A DNA stretch of 64,000 nt from Dyadobacter arcticus (GTDB taxonomy: Bacteria; Bacteroidota; Bacteroidia; Cytophagales; Spirosomataceae), in the NCBI RefSeq assembly GCF_011762185.1, contig NZ_JAASQJ010000002.1, forward strand, positions 1,178,001 through 1,242,000, read 5' to 3'. Shown in pieces: positions 1-8,402 of this stretch. The notes below the pieces were generated by a model. It was not told where the DNA came from. It made no database searches and saw only the letters and a program-made list of their open reading frames with translations. The translations under genes were made by a program, and so were the position numbers. Every line of letters begins with the position of its first letter. Positions within the stretch are counted from its first letter, which is position 1.

Positions 1-197
1 ATCCAACCGGACATTGGTTTGTAAAGAACGGGGGCCATATTAAAATTTACTTCCCAGGGAAACCTTTCGATTTTCTTGTCAATAAATGCATTAACTTTCT
101 TTTGGAAGTTTCCGTTAGAAGCAGGCCGCTGAGCATGAGTTAGGGTTATCTGAAAGAGAAAGGCACAAAGCAAAATGGGTTTGATGCAAGAAAACAT
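1..197 (-). CDS. Exported protein of unknown function, cut by the window edge
   Basis: The minus-strand frame is open from an ATG at 195-197 to the window start, giving the first 65 residues. They begin with a Sec signal peptide (charged start, hydrophobic core, THAQ at about residues 22-25 as the likely cleavage site), so the product is exported. The visible mature part (NFQKKVNAFIDKKIERF and onward) is not a family I recognise. It lies 141 bp downstream of the Crp-type regulator in the same direction. The remainder lies outside the window, so no function is assigned. Confidence 0.65.
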   Translation of the reverse strand, partial: MFSCIKPILLCAFLFQITLTHAQRPASNGNFQKKVNAFIDKKIERFPWEVNFNMAPVLYKPMSGW

Positions 198-338
198 TTT
201 ATAAAATATTTGAGTCCGATTGATAAAAAAATCGAGCAGCAAAAAGTATCCTATTTGCTTAATACAAATAAACAGAGGATAAACCATACCAATTCTGGGA
301 AAACCCAGAATCCTACCTGCAAAAACCCAGAAAATTAC

Positions 339-920
339 TTAGTACTTCGCCTTTAATTTGCTGACATAGTTTTCAGAAATCCCGAGATAGGAGGCTATGT
401 ATTTTTGAGGGACGCGGGCAACTAATTCTTTCGAGCGGGAACGGAATACTTCAAACTTCTGAGGAGCCGACAACATGCGCATTTCACGAAGCAGTTCTTT
501 ATGCGCCAGTAGCGCGCGCTCGGCGATGATCCTGCCAAGACAGCAGATTTCTGGGTGATCAGCATAGAGTTGATATAGATCCCGATGGGAAATATAGATG
601 AGGGTTGACGATTCCAGAGCTTCAATATACTCTTTGGCTGGAACCTGGTTGACGAAGCTTTCTGCTGCATGAAAGAAATCACTTTCCTTTGCAAACCACT
701 CGGTAACGTCTTCGAAAAGACCTTCGCCACTGTTACTAAGCTGGTATCCTCTTACCATTCCGGACTTCACAAACCAAAGCCTGTCGCAAATGTCGCCTTC
801 CGACAACAGCAACTTTCCTTTCCTGACATTTATGATTTTGAGTTTTTGTAAAAATTGCGCGCGAACCGCGTCGTTGACAGGCAAGATACCCGTAAGGGAA
901 GAAATGAGTTCAGAATACAT
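339..920 (-). CDS. Crp/Fnr-family transcriptional regulator
   Basis: A 193-residue cyclic-nucleotide-binding-fold protein. Residues about 20-115 form the cupin-like sensor domain (GKLLLSEGDICDRLWFVKSG followed by the beta-roll). The last 30 residues carry a helix-turn-helix (YIASYLGISENYVSKLKAKY). This short form is common in Bacteroidota, where such proteins often act as single-component regulators, usually with unknown ligand. The ATG at 918-920 gives a normal N-terminus. The gene stands alone, downstream of the terminator of the sugar isomerase gene. No ligand or target can be named from the sequence. Confidence 0.88.
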   Translation of the reverse strand: MYSELISSLTGILPVNDAVRAQFLQKLKIINVRKGKLLLSEGDICDRLWFVKSGMVRGYQLSNSGEGLFEDVTEWFAKESDFFHAAESFVNQVPAKEYIEALESSTLIYISHRDLYQLYADHPEICCLGRIIAERALLAHKELLREMRMLSAPQKFEVFRSRSKELVARVPQKYIASYLGISENYVSKLKAKY

Positions 921-1004
921 AGTGTGAGTTAGAGTAGGTGCTGCAAGATGGCTATTTTGACCGTCTTTTCAATGCGGAACTCTGTGCTTTTTCTGTCTGA
1001 CCCC

Positions 1005-1033
1005 AAAAGAATAAGCCCGGCTTTCACCGGGCT
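1005..1033 (-). terminator. Intrinsic terminator after the isomerase/oxidoreductase pair
   Basis: Perfect 7-bp stem AGCCCGG / CCGGGCT (1014-1020 and 1027-1033) with a 6-nt loop. On the minus strand it is followed by a T-rich tract (TTATTCTTTT). It lies just downstream of the minus-strand gene ending at 1060, so it probably ends that two-gene unit. Confidence 0.8.
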
Positions 1034-1059
1034 CATCTACCATTTGTAAATACTGTAAA

Positions 1060-1980
1060 CTATGCTTTAAAAACCTCGTCCATCTTCTCACGTATCGTCA
1101 ATAAACGTTTGCGATCTCCGCCATTCACTTCCGCAGAAGCCCAACCTGAATAGCCAACTTTTTGCAGTGCCTTATTTACTTCGGACCAATTGCAATCGCC
1201 TTCCATAAACTCTACATCAAATCCCTTCCAAAGACCCAAGTCGTTCTGTTTTTTGATGCTGAATTCTTTCAAATGAAGCTTTAAAATGCGTTTGTTCAAC
1301 GCTTCGATCCAGGAAACCGGCCAGCTGTAACGGAGCACATTACCTACGTCCAGATACCAGCCGACCATCGGACTTTTAAAATCATCCACAAAATGTGCTG
1401 CCTCCAAAGGACTTAGCAGAAACTGGTTCCAGACATTTTCGATGGCTATTTTGACACCTGCTTTTTCAGCAATTGGAAGCAGCTTTCGGATCTCGGCCTG
1501 AGAACGTTCATACGCTTCGCCATAAGTAACATTAGCATTTACAACGCCTGGCACTACAAGTACCGTGCTGCCACCATATTCTTTGGTATCCCACAATGCT
1601 TTTTCAATCGACTTGGCGCATTCTTCCCTTTTCTTTGGATCGGGATCGGACAATGGAAGCTTCCAATGCATGGAGTTTACGGTTCCTGGAATTAGCAAGC
1701 CGGTCTTGTCCCTGGCAGCGAGTACTTCCTTCATTTCCAGCTTATCCGGAGAATCGAGCTCTACACCGTCGTAACCAAGATCTTTCAGCAACTTAAACTT
1801 ATCCATGACGGACAAGTCTTCCTTCACCATTCCCCACATCAGGCTTTTCTTTATCATTGGGGCTGGTAACACTACTTTCGCGCCCGCAGATTCCGCCGCA
1901 GACACTACTGAAGAACCAACTGCTACGACGGAGGCCGCCATAGCAGTGTTTTTTATAAATATCCTTCGGTGCATGGACAT
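1060..1980 (-). CDS. Exported sugar phosphate isomerase/epimerase (xylose isomerase-like TIM barrel)
   Basis: A 306-residue AP-endonuclease-2/xylose-isomerase-type TIM barrel. The N-terminus (MSMHRRIFIKNTAMAAS, cleavage near residues 27-29) is a Sec- or Tat-like signal, so the enzyme probably works in the periplasm. Acidic and His residues fitting a divalent-metal site appear in AIENVW (about residue 180), YLDVGNVL, LHLKEFS and ASAEVNGGDR. The start codon overlaps the stop of the upstream oxidoreductase by one base, so the two are translationally coupled. Exported pairs of this kind in Bacteroidota act on oxidised or unusual sugars. The exact substrate cannot be read from the sequence. Confidence 0.87.
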   Translation of the reverse strand: MSMHRRIFIKNTAMAASVVAVGSSVVSAAESAGAKVVLPAPMIKKSLMWGMVKEDLSVMDKFKLLKDLGYDGVELDSPDKLEMKEVLAARDKTGLLIPGTVNSMHWKLPLSDPDPKKREECAKSIEKALWDTKEYGGSTVLVVPGVVNANVTYGEAYERSQAEIRKLLPIAEKAGVKIAIENVWNQFLLSPLEAAHFVDDFKSPMVGWYLDVGNVLRYSWPVSWIEALNKRILKLHLKEFSIKKQNDLGLWKGFDVEFMEGDCNWSEVNKALQKVGYSGWASAEVNGGDRKRLLTIREKMDEVFKA

Positions 1981-3269
1981 TAAGAGAATGCAGTAATACC
2001 AGGTAATGCTACCTCAACAACCGGAGGTTTCATATCAAAACTATAAGTATCGGGACCCAGCTTTTCAGTAGAGTTCATGGCTTCATCCCAGGTAATGCGC
2101 TTGCCCGTATAGGACGCCATTCTGCCCATGATCGCAATCAATGTGCTATGCGCCATGAATTCGCCATCATTCACGAATTTGCCGCTTCTGATGCCAGCGA
2201 ACAGTTCGTTGTGCTCGGTTTGGTACATATCATTCTGCACGCCATCGTATTTCCATGGATTTGCTCCCACGATCTCGTGTACGTTACGTGCGCAGTTCAC
2301 CATTGCGCGTCCTTTTGTACCTATGGTTTCAACGAGGTAGCTGTTTTCACAGTTAGCCTGTTGTCTTGAATGGTGGAAGCCTTTAACACCGCCTTCATAA
2401 TCATAAGTGACAGCAAAGTGGTCGAAGATATTGCCGAACAAGGAATCGGTACGAACTTGTCGTCCACCAGTTCCAACAGCAGAAATTGGCAGTTTCCCAC
2501 CCATTGCCCACGACATCATATCCAGACTGTGCACAGCTTGTTCTACAATATGGTCACCGGCCAGCCAGGTGTAGTAAGTCCAGTTACGTAACACATATTC
2601 CGCATCGGACCAGCCTGCTACCCGCGGGAAAGACCACAATGTGCCTGTATCGTAAGTATTGTAAATGGCAGAGATATCACCTACCGCGCCGTCAAGGATT
2701 CTTGAAAAACTGGCACGTTTAGGCTCATGGTAACGCCAGCAGAAACCTGACATCAGCGATACATTTTTTTGTTTGGCAAGCTTGGCAGCTTCCAGAACCT
2801 TGCGAACACCGGGAGCATCTACTGCGACAGGTTTTTCACAAAAAACGTGTTTGCCAGCATTGATTGCAGCCGTAAGGTGCTCAGGACGGAAATGCGGAGG
2901 CGTTGCAAGCAAAACAACATCCACACCCGACTCCAATACTTTCTTATAAGCATCAAACCCTATAAACTTATGACCATCATCCACCTTTACTTTTGCACCG
3001 TGAACCTTGGTAAGGTTTTCGAGAGAAGAGTCCAATTTATCTTTAAAAATATCTCCTACTGCATGCAAAACAACATTAGGATCTGCTTTTAAAGCCTGGT
3101 TAGCTGCGCCAGAACCGCGCCCACCGCAACCGATCAAACCAATCTTAAGCGTTTCGGCATTCGTTCCTGCAAAAACGCGGTTGGGATTAAGAATTGTAAT
3201 GGCTGGTAGGGTGCTGCCCGCAAGTGCCATGCTCGCCATTTTCAAAACGTCTCTTCGAGAAGTACTCAT
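1980..3269 (-). CDS. Tat-exported Gfo/Idh/MocA-family oxidoreductase
   Basis: A 429-residue NAD(P)-dependent dehydrogenase. The twin-arginine start SRRDVLKMASMALAG (residues 4-18) is a Tat signal, which fits export of a folded, cofactor-loaded enzyme. The Rossmann motif GCGGRG is at residues 47-52 and the family's CEKP motif is near residue 145, followed by the C-terminal alpha/beta substrate domain. Family members oxidise or reduce sugars and inositols. The gene overlaps the exported TIM-barrel isomerase by one base, which suggests successive steps on one sugar, perhaps through a 3-keto intermediate (inference). ATG start at 3267-3269. Confidence 0.9.
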   Translation of the reverse strand: MSTSRRDVLKMASMALAGSTLPAITILNPNRVFAGTNAETLKIGLIGCGGRGSGAANQALKADPNVVLHAVGDIFKDKLDSSLENLTKVHGAKVKVDDGHKFIGFDAYKKVLESGVDVVLLATPPHFRPEHLTAAINAGKHVFCEKPVAVDAPGVRKVLEAAKLAKQKNVSLMSGFCWRYHEPKRASFSRILDGAVGDISAIYNTYDTGTLWSFPRVAGWSDAEYVLRNWTYYTWLAGDHIVEQAVHSLDMMSWAMGGKLPISAVGTGGRQVRTDSLFGNIFDHFAVTYDYEGGVKGFHHSRQQANCENSYLVETIGTKGRAMVNCARNVHEIVGANPWKYDGVQNDMYQTEHNELFAGIRSGKFVNDGEFMAHSTLIAIMGRMASYTGKRITWDEAMNSTEKLGPDTYSFDMKPPVVEVALPGITAFS

Positions 3270-3491
3270 CGTTAATTGGGATTAGGTGATAGAATTACCG
3301 AAATTTTTTAAATTTTAAGTATACTGCCACAGATTCAACATCATTGGAGCAATAAAGATAAGCAAATCCGCTATTTTTCTTCTAATGTAAAACCAAAAAT
3401 TGATTTTGCGTGTTCGACCACACACAAAAGTTGTTAGAGGCTAATCATCTAATTAATATACTTTTATACTCAAGAACCGCTATCTCGTAAG

Positions 3492-5087
3492 ATGATCCAG
3501 GAAAACCTTCTGCTGATAATTTCCCTTCTTTTCGTCGTGTCAATGCTCACCATGGTCAGTGAAAAAATTGGCGTATCCTACCCCATTTTCCTGGTCATTG
3601 CTGGCTTGCTGATCAGCTTTATTCCCGGAATGCCGCATATGGAGCTTGCTCCCGATCTTGTATTTCTTATTTTCCTGCCACCGCTTTTGTATATGGCTGC
3701 GTGGAACACATCCTGGAAAGATTTCTGGAACTGGAAGCGACCTATATTGATGCTGTCGATCGGATTGGTTGTTTTCACTGCCACTGCTGTGGCTTATTTA
3801 TCCCATGCAATGATTCCTGGATTCACTTTGGCCATGGGATTTGTATTGGGCGGCGTCATTTCACCGCCCGATGCCGTAGCTGCCACGTCTGTTTTACAAA
3901 GTGTGAAAGTCCCTAAAAGGGTTGTTACCATACTTGAAGGTGAGAGCCTGGTGAACGACGCCTCCTCATTAATCGTTTTCCGGGTTGCATTAGCAACGGT
4001 AGCAACAGGAAAATTCGTCCTATGGAAAGCGGGGATTGACTTTTTTACCGTTTCCATCATGGGAATTGTCATTGGTTTGGCAATAGGACATATTCTGTAT
4101 TTTGTTCATCGATTTTTCCCAACTACCCCAAGTATCGATACCGCACTTACATTTATTACACCTTACTTAATGTACATTGCCGCTGAGCATTTTCATTTTT
4201 CTGGCGTCTTAGCAGTTGTGAGTGGCGGGTTATTCCTCAGTTTCCGGGCCCACGAAATATTTTCCTACCAGTCGCGGATGCAGGCTACTTATGTGTGGGA
4301 AACGGTGATATTTCTTCTGAATGGCATCGTCTTCATCATGATCGGCTTGCAATTGCCTAAGGTGATGACCGGGCTTGGTACCTATACCATCCAAGAGGTC
4401 ATATTTTATTCTATTGTCATCAGCGTCGCATCCATCCTGATCCGGATAATCTGGGTTTTTCCGGCGACTTATCTGCCACGCCTCTTATTTAAATCCATCC
4501 GTGAAAAGGAAAAGAAACCAAGCTGGAAGACGGTTTTTGTAGTGGCTTGGGCCGGAATGCGCGGCGTTGTTTCGCTCGCATCCGCGCTCTCTATTCCGCT
4601 CATATTGAATGGAGCAAGCTTTCCTCACCGTAATCTGATCCTCTTTATCACTTTTGTTGTGATCCTGTTTACGTTGGTTCTTCAGGGATTAAGCCTGCCT
4701 GTCATCTTACGCTGGCTCAACATTGAGGATGATGGGGAAAATCTGGAAGAGCAAAATGCCATGATGAATTCGAGATTGGCGACGGTCAGCCTGGATTATA
4801 TGCAGTCTAATTATGACGGTGAAATTCAGGAATTCGAGCCATTCCGGCTGTTAAAAGACCGTTATGAGAAAATCATACAAATGGCAGATGCCAAAATGTT
4901 GCACCTTGAAGACACACCTTCCAAAAGCATGGTAAGGAAGTACCGCACCATGCTGGTTGAGATCATTGATGTGAAACGCGTGGAAATCCAGAAGCTGAGG
5001 CGCGAAAGGGTTTGTTCAGACGAGCTTATTAAGATTAAAGAACGCGAACTGGACCTTGAAGAGGCCAGGCTGCGAAAATCACCCTGA
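3492..5087 (+). CDS. Na+/H+ antiporter, CPA1 (NhaP) family
   Basis: A 531-residue inner-membrane exchanger that trades H+ for Na+ (or K+) in pH and salt homeostasis. About twelve hydrophobic helices fill residues 5-410. Family motifs are GGVISPPDAVAATSV (helix 4), GESLVNDASSLIVFR with the acidic ND pair of the ion site, and RGVVSLASALSIP near the end of the membrane domain. A hydrophilic, helical tail of about 115 residues follows and is probably cytoplasmic and regulatory. The gene stands alone, divergent from the Tat oxidoreductase, and its stop lies 4 bp from the convergent subtilase gene. Confidence 0.93.
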   Translation: MIQENLLLIISLLFVVSMLTMVSEKIGVSYPIFLVIAGLLISFIPGMPHMELAPDLVFLIFLPPLLYMAAWNTSWKDFWNWKRPILMLSIGLVVFTATAVAYLSHAMIPGFTLAMGFVLGGVISPPDAVAATSVLQSVKVPKRVVTILEGESLVNDASSLIVFRVALATVATGKFVLWKAGIDFFTVSIMGIVIGLAIGHILYFVHRFFPTTPSIDTALTFITPYLMYIAAEHFHFSGVLAVVSGGLFLSFRAHEIFSYQSRMQATYVWETVIFLLNGIVFIMIGLQLPKVMTGLGTYTIQEVIFYSIVISVASILIRIIWVFPATYLPRLLFKSIREKEKKPSWKTVFVVAWAGMRGVVSLASALSIPLILNGASFPHRNLILFITFVVILFTLVLQGLSLPVILRWLNIEDDGENLEEQNAMMNSRLATVSLDYMQSNYDGEIQEFEPFRLLKDRYEKIIQMADAKMLHLEDTPSKSMVRKYRTMLVEIIDVKRVEIQKLRRERVCSDELIKIKERELDLEEARLRKSP

Positions 5088-5091
5088 TATC

Positions 5092-6618
5092 TCAGTCCCA
5101 GGCAACCTCGATCACGTAATCTCTCAGATCGATGGTCGTGAATTTTTCGTTATTCTGGCGTTTCAGAGAGATTTTGCCGTTTTGAATTTTTGCCACCTGC
5201 TGCATAATCACGTCTTTTTCACTTTTTTTCCTGTAAATAGCCACCATTGAATCGGCGCTCGTCACATCCACATCACAAATGCGGCCTTTTGCATTGATAA
5301 ACTTCGCATTATCAGGCAAATAGGGTGCTTTCGCCAAAGCTAGCGCGCGGGAGGCCTGCGGTACGCCATAACCCACAAAATTATTTCCGTAAGGATACAA
5401 ATGGGACGATTTTTCAATCAGTGAAATGAGCTCTTTATTGGAAAGTTTAGGATTTGCCTGCAACAGACATGCAGCAAAGCCTGTGATCACAGGGGCCGAT
5501 AATGATGTGCCATACAATGAAAAACAGGACACATTTGGTTTTACATATTTCAAAATTTCAGGTCCCGTGCTGCTATAACCAATTTTATTCCAAAGCTTTC
5601 CATTAGTGGCACCAACTGACAATACACCTTGCGCATCAGCAGGAGCGGACACGATTTCCCAGGTCTTATCGTCGCCTTCATTGCCAGCCGATACGATCAG
5701 CATTATTCCTTTACGATCAGCAGCAATTTGTGCTGCGCGGGTAATTGCGCAGGTTTTTCCGTCCATCTGATCGGGCGTATAATTTTCTTTGGGATCTGAA
5801 AATCCTTTTGCATAACCAAGCGACGTATTGATCAGACGTACGCCAAGGCTGTCCATCCACTCCATTGCCGCTATCCAGTTATCTTCTTCTCCGCGATATT
5901 CCCTCATTGAGTAATCGGTCCTTGCCAGATAAAATTTGGCATTGGTAGCCATTCCGTACTGGATCTGATCCTGATAATCAATCCCGGCGATCGCTGCTAA
6001 GACTTCGGTTCCATGCATATCAGAAAAGGACTCAGCTGTACTGAACAGCAACGCTCCGGGCCGACCTGGTTTTACATAATCACGTATTCCTAGAATTCTT
6101 TTATTGGAAAAAATCTGTGTTAGTGAAAAGGAAGAATCTGCACCATAAAAGCCAGCATCGATCACGCCAATGGTTACATCTTTGGCTGTAATATTTTCCT
6201 TTAAAAAGGCGCTTGCCTGAACTTGCGACATCACCGGTGCCATCTGAGACTTTTCAATTGGCCTGGTAGAAGCAATGTAAAATCCCGGATCAATCGGCAC
6301 CACTTCCTTTACAAAATCCAATTCACGAACCTTCATAGCCTGTTCGCTGGTCAATGTTGCAGACACTGCATTTAGCCATTTAGAGCGGTTAATTATAGTT
6401 ACAGATTGTTCGAGAAGCGCTTGCTCGTAAGATTTTTTAATGGGGAGATCCGTTTCTTCCGACAATGTCAATCCGAGGCTTTGGCGGGTTTGGATTGTTT
6501 GTTGTGAGATAGCAGGTGTTCCGCTTAAATCCTTATTTTTAAGATATATCCAATACTTGGGCGTAGCCGATAAAACGAATGGGATTAATGCAAAAGCAAG
6601 CAAAAACAGTCTTTTCAT
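5092..6618 (-). CDS. Subtilisin-like serine peptidase (S8 family), secreted
   Basis: A 508-residue exported protease. The chosen ATG (6616-6618) starts a clear signal peptide MKRLFLLAFALIPFVLSA. The upstream in-frame extension to 6696 would bury this signal and is rejected. A pro-region of about 100 residues precedes the catalytic domain. The triad is visible: Asp in VIDAGFYG, His in DMHGTEVLA and Ser in GTSLSAPVITG. After the catalytic domain there are about 80 more residues without a recognisable type IX sorting domain. Subtilases of this type are common in Cytophagales, and the target is unknown. Confidence 0.92.
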   Translation of the reverse strand: MKRLFLLAFALIPFVLSATPKYWIYLKNKDLSGTPAISQQTIQTRQSLGLTLSEETDLPIKKSYEQALLEQSVTIINRSKWLNAVSATLTSEQAMKVRELDFVKEVVPIDPGFYIASTRPIEKSQMAPVMSQVQASAFLKENITAKDVTIGVIDAGFYGADSSFSLTQIFSNKRILGIRDYVKPGRPGALLFSTAESFSDMHGTEVLAAIAGIDYQDQIQYGMATNAKFYLARTDYSMREYRGEEDNWIAAMEWMDSLGVRLINTSLGYAKGFSDPKENYTPDQMDGKTCAITRAAQIAADRKGIMLIVSAGNEGDDKTWEIVSAPADAQGVLSVGATNGKLWNKIGYSSTGPEILKYVKPNVSCFSLYGTSLSAPVITGFAACLLQANPKLSNKELISLIEKSSHLYPYGNNFVGYGVPQASRALALAKAPYLPDNAKFINAKGRICDVDVTSADSMVAIYRKKSEKDVIMQQVAKIQNGKISLKRQNNEKFTTIDLRDYVIEVAWD

Positions 6619-6811
6619 GAAAATGATGATAGTTAGGCAATTCTTATAGTACCAACAACTGTATTCTTTGGATGACCATTTGTTCTGATAGGTCAAACCA
6701 AAAATGTCCAGAATTTAGAACAAGGTAAAAGTAATTTTGCAAATTAAATTACTGGTTACAAAAATTGCCCGATGCGGTACAGCTTATGCGCCCAAACATT
6801 GCGTTATGTTC

Positions 6812-6819
6812 TATTTTTG
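6812..6819 (+). promoter_or_regulatory. Candidate -7 promoter motif for the toxin-antitoxin operon
   Basis: TATTTTTG fits the Bacteroidota -7 consensus TAnnTTTG and lies about 85 bp before the antitoxin ATG. No TTG at the matching -33 distance was found, so this is weak. Confidence 0.3.
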
Positions 6820-6903
6820 GAATAAAATGTAAATTGGGTGTGTCCAGCGCCAGCACTTAAATTTTTGTTTTATAGTTTTGGTATCAAGAAAAGAATCTCG
6901 GTC

Positions 6904-7140
6904 ATGGAAAAACATTTGAACCTACAACTTCCCTTATCATTTCGGCAATTGACTGATCTCGTTCGCCAGTTGCCTAGACAAGAGCGTGAAAAACTGGTAT
7001 CTGTGCTGCAAAAGGAAATGCAGAGAAGTGATGAGCCTACCAAAGCACAAATTTTAAAGGATTTGAAGCAAGATTACATCGCTCTGCAAAAAGGTGAATT
7101 AAAGACTCGCCCATTGAAGGACATTTTGGATGAACTTTAA
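6904..7140 (+). CDS. Antitoxin-like protein of a type II toxin-antitoxin pair
   Basis: A 78-residue, mostly helical, charged protein. Its N-terminal part (QLTDLVRQLPRQEREKLVSVLQ) and linear C-terminal tail (KTRPLKDILDEL) resemble the small antitoxins that sit before RelE/ParE toxins in Bacteroidota. The ATG at 6904 is preferred over a GTG at 6838, because the extension is hydrophobic and unlike the family. The gene overlaps the toxin start by 11 bp, which is typical coupling. If it behaves like the family it binds the toxin and represses the operon. The toxin next to it is frameshifted, so the antitoxin may have no live partner. Confidence 0.72.
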   Translation: MEKHLNLQLPLSFRQLTDLVRQLPRQEREKLVSVLQKEMQRSDEPTKAQILKDLKQDYIALQKGELKTRPLKDILDEL

Positions 7141-7463
7141 TGTCTCCGCTTCCGAAAATTTTGCAAAGGAGTTTAAACGACTTGCAAAAAAATACCCTTC
7201 TCTGCCTCAGGAAGTCAAGAAACTAGCGGACACGCTCATTCAAGATCCCAGCCAGGGGATACCAATAGGAAGGGACTGCTACAAAATCAGACTAGCCATC
7301 AAGAGTAAAGGCAGGGGTAAAAGCGGCGGGACAAGAATTATTTCATGCGTAAATTTTCTTAAAGAAAGTAGTAGTACTTCTTTCGATATACGACAAATCG
7401 GATAAAGAAAATATTGAGACAGGAGAATTAGAGGGGCTTATTAAGAACATTGATATTGACTAA
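7130..7463 (+). pseudogene. RelE/ParE-family toxin with an internal frameshift
   Basis: The first frame (7130-7405) encodes a RelE/ParE-like fold: NFAKEFKRLAKKYPSL, then CYKIRLAIKSKGRGKSGGTRIIS, the conserved core of this toxin subgroup. Just after NFLKE, at about 7361-7375, the family-like continuation moves to the next frame. From 7368 that frame reads VVVLLSIYDKSDKENIETGELEGLIKNID and stops at 7461-7463. Joined, the product would be about 110 residues, the usual family length. One inserted base, or two deleted, near the GTAGTAGTA run explains it. The current first-frame product lacks the last beta-strand and C-terminal helix and is probably inactive. A sequencing error cannot be excluded. 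Confidence 0.8.
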
Positions 7464-7491
7464 TTTCAAATCCAAACTTTGACATTAAGCT

Positions 7492-7525
7492 AAGCCGGGA
7501 GATTTCTGATCTTTCCGGCTTTTTA
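7492..7525 (+). terminator. Intrinsic terminator after the toxin gene
   Basis: Stem AAGCCGG (7492-7498) / CCGGCTT (7515-7521) followed by TTTTATT on the plus strand. It closes the toxin-antitoxin unit just before the mgtC-type gene. Confidence 0.75.
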
Positions 7526-7546
7526 TTCAGACCATCTTCCCGACTA

Positions 7547-8176
7547 ATGAACCTCCTACCCGAAGACATTTACAAACTCCTACTTTCCTTTTTGTTAGGT
7601 GCGATCATCGGAACGGAGCGCGAGTATCGCAGCAAGTCTGCCGGGCTGAGGACCATGATTCTGATTGCCGTAGGTTCAACACTTTTTACAATTCTTTCTA
7701 TTAAAATCAGTTCTGACGCCGGACGGATTGCTGCAAACATTGTAACCGGCATTGGCTTCATTGGCGCAGGAATTATTTTCAGGGAAAATAACAGGGTGGT
7801 AGGCATTACAACAGCTGCCATTGTGTGGGTTACTGCTGCGCTGGGAATGGGGATTGGAGCGGGCTTTTACGAAATATCCATTGCAGCATTTATTATTTCG
7901 GGATTATCCCTGGTTATACTGGCTCCTATCCAGCGCTTTATCCGTAAAAGAAGCCAGATTCGTAACTACCGTTTGATGTGTGTATATCAGCAACGAACAC
8001 TCAAAACCTACGAGAAACTATTTAAAGAGCACGATCTGAAAATCCTCAGGGGAGATCAAAGCCGTATCGGAAATCACATTACCGGGAACTGGACTTTGCA
8101 AGGCTCCGACCATAATCACGAAAAGCTGACCAAGCATTTGCTCAATGATGTCGAAATCAAAGAATTTGATTTTTGA
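7547..8176 (+). CDS. MgtC/SapB-family membrane protein
   Basis: A 209-residue inner-membrane protein with four or five hydrophobic helices in residues 1-135 and a soluble C-terminal domain of about 70 residues. The family core is clear: LLGAIIGTEREYRSKSAGLRT with its acidic residues, then GIGFIGAGIIF and GITTAAIVWVTAALG. MgtC proteins help cells cope with low magnesium or acid stress and can modulate the F-type ATPase. They are not themselves proven Mg2+ pumps. The gene starts 22 bp after the toxin terminator and is probably transcribed alone. Confidence 0.9.
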   Translation: MNLLPEDIYKLLLSFLLGAIIGTEREYRSKSAGLRTMILIAVGSTLFTILSIKISSDAGRIAANIVTGIGFIGAGIIFRENNRVVGITTAAIVWVTAALGMGIGAGFYEISIAAFIISGLSLVILAPIQRFIRKRSQIRNYRLMCVYQQRTLKTYEKLFKEHDLKILRGDQSRIGNHITGNWTLQGSDHNHEKLTKHLLNDVEIKEFDF

Positions 8177-8239
8177 ACACTCCTTCCTAGCGACTCCGTC
8201 GGGGCAATTCCATTGGGGATTAGTTTTCGATTAAAATAC

Positions 8240-8253
8240 GTACAATTATGTAC
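8240..8253. promoter_or_regulatory. Palindrome upstream of the ebo cluster
   Basis: GTACAATTATGTAC: perfect 5-bp arms around a 4-bp centre, 150 bp before the eboA start. It could be an operator for a dimeric regulator. The only evidence is symmetry and position. Confidence 0.3.
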
Positions 8254-8286
8254 CAATTGAAGTCTTACGACGTCGAATAACGTTAT

Positions 8287-8326
8287 AATGCGTCTACCGG
8301 AAACTTTATAAGGGGAAAGACGCATT
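8287..8326 (+). promoter_or_regulatory. Stem-loop in the leader of the ebo cluster
   Basis: Arms AATGCGTC (8287-8294) and GACGCATT (8319-8326) pair perfectly over 8 bp around a 24-nt loop, ending 76 bp before the eboA start. No U-tract follows, so it is not an ordinary terminator. It may be a leader structure or part of a control site. Confidence 0.35.
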
Positions 8327-8402
8327 GTTACAAAATAACCCACAACCAGAAAGTGATTTACGCGGAGAATCTCGGCATAAATCTGAATTATTGTCAAACG
8401 TT

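Noticed and set aside
7464..7491. tRNA-like TTCAAATCC segment
   Set aside because: No cloverleaf can be built around it; no tRNA seen in any gap of the window.
8325..8402. N-terminal extension of eboA from TTG
   Set aside because: Overlaps the leader stem-loop and is not family-like; the ATG at 8403 fits better.
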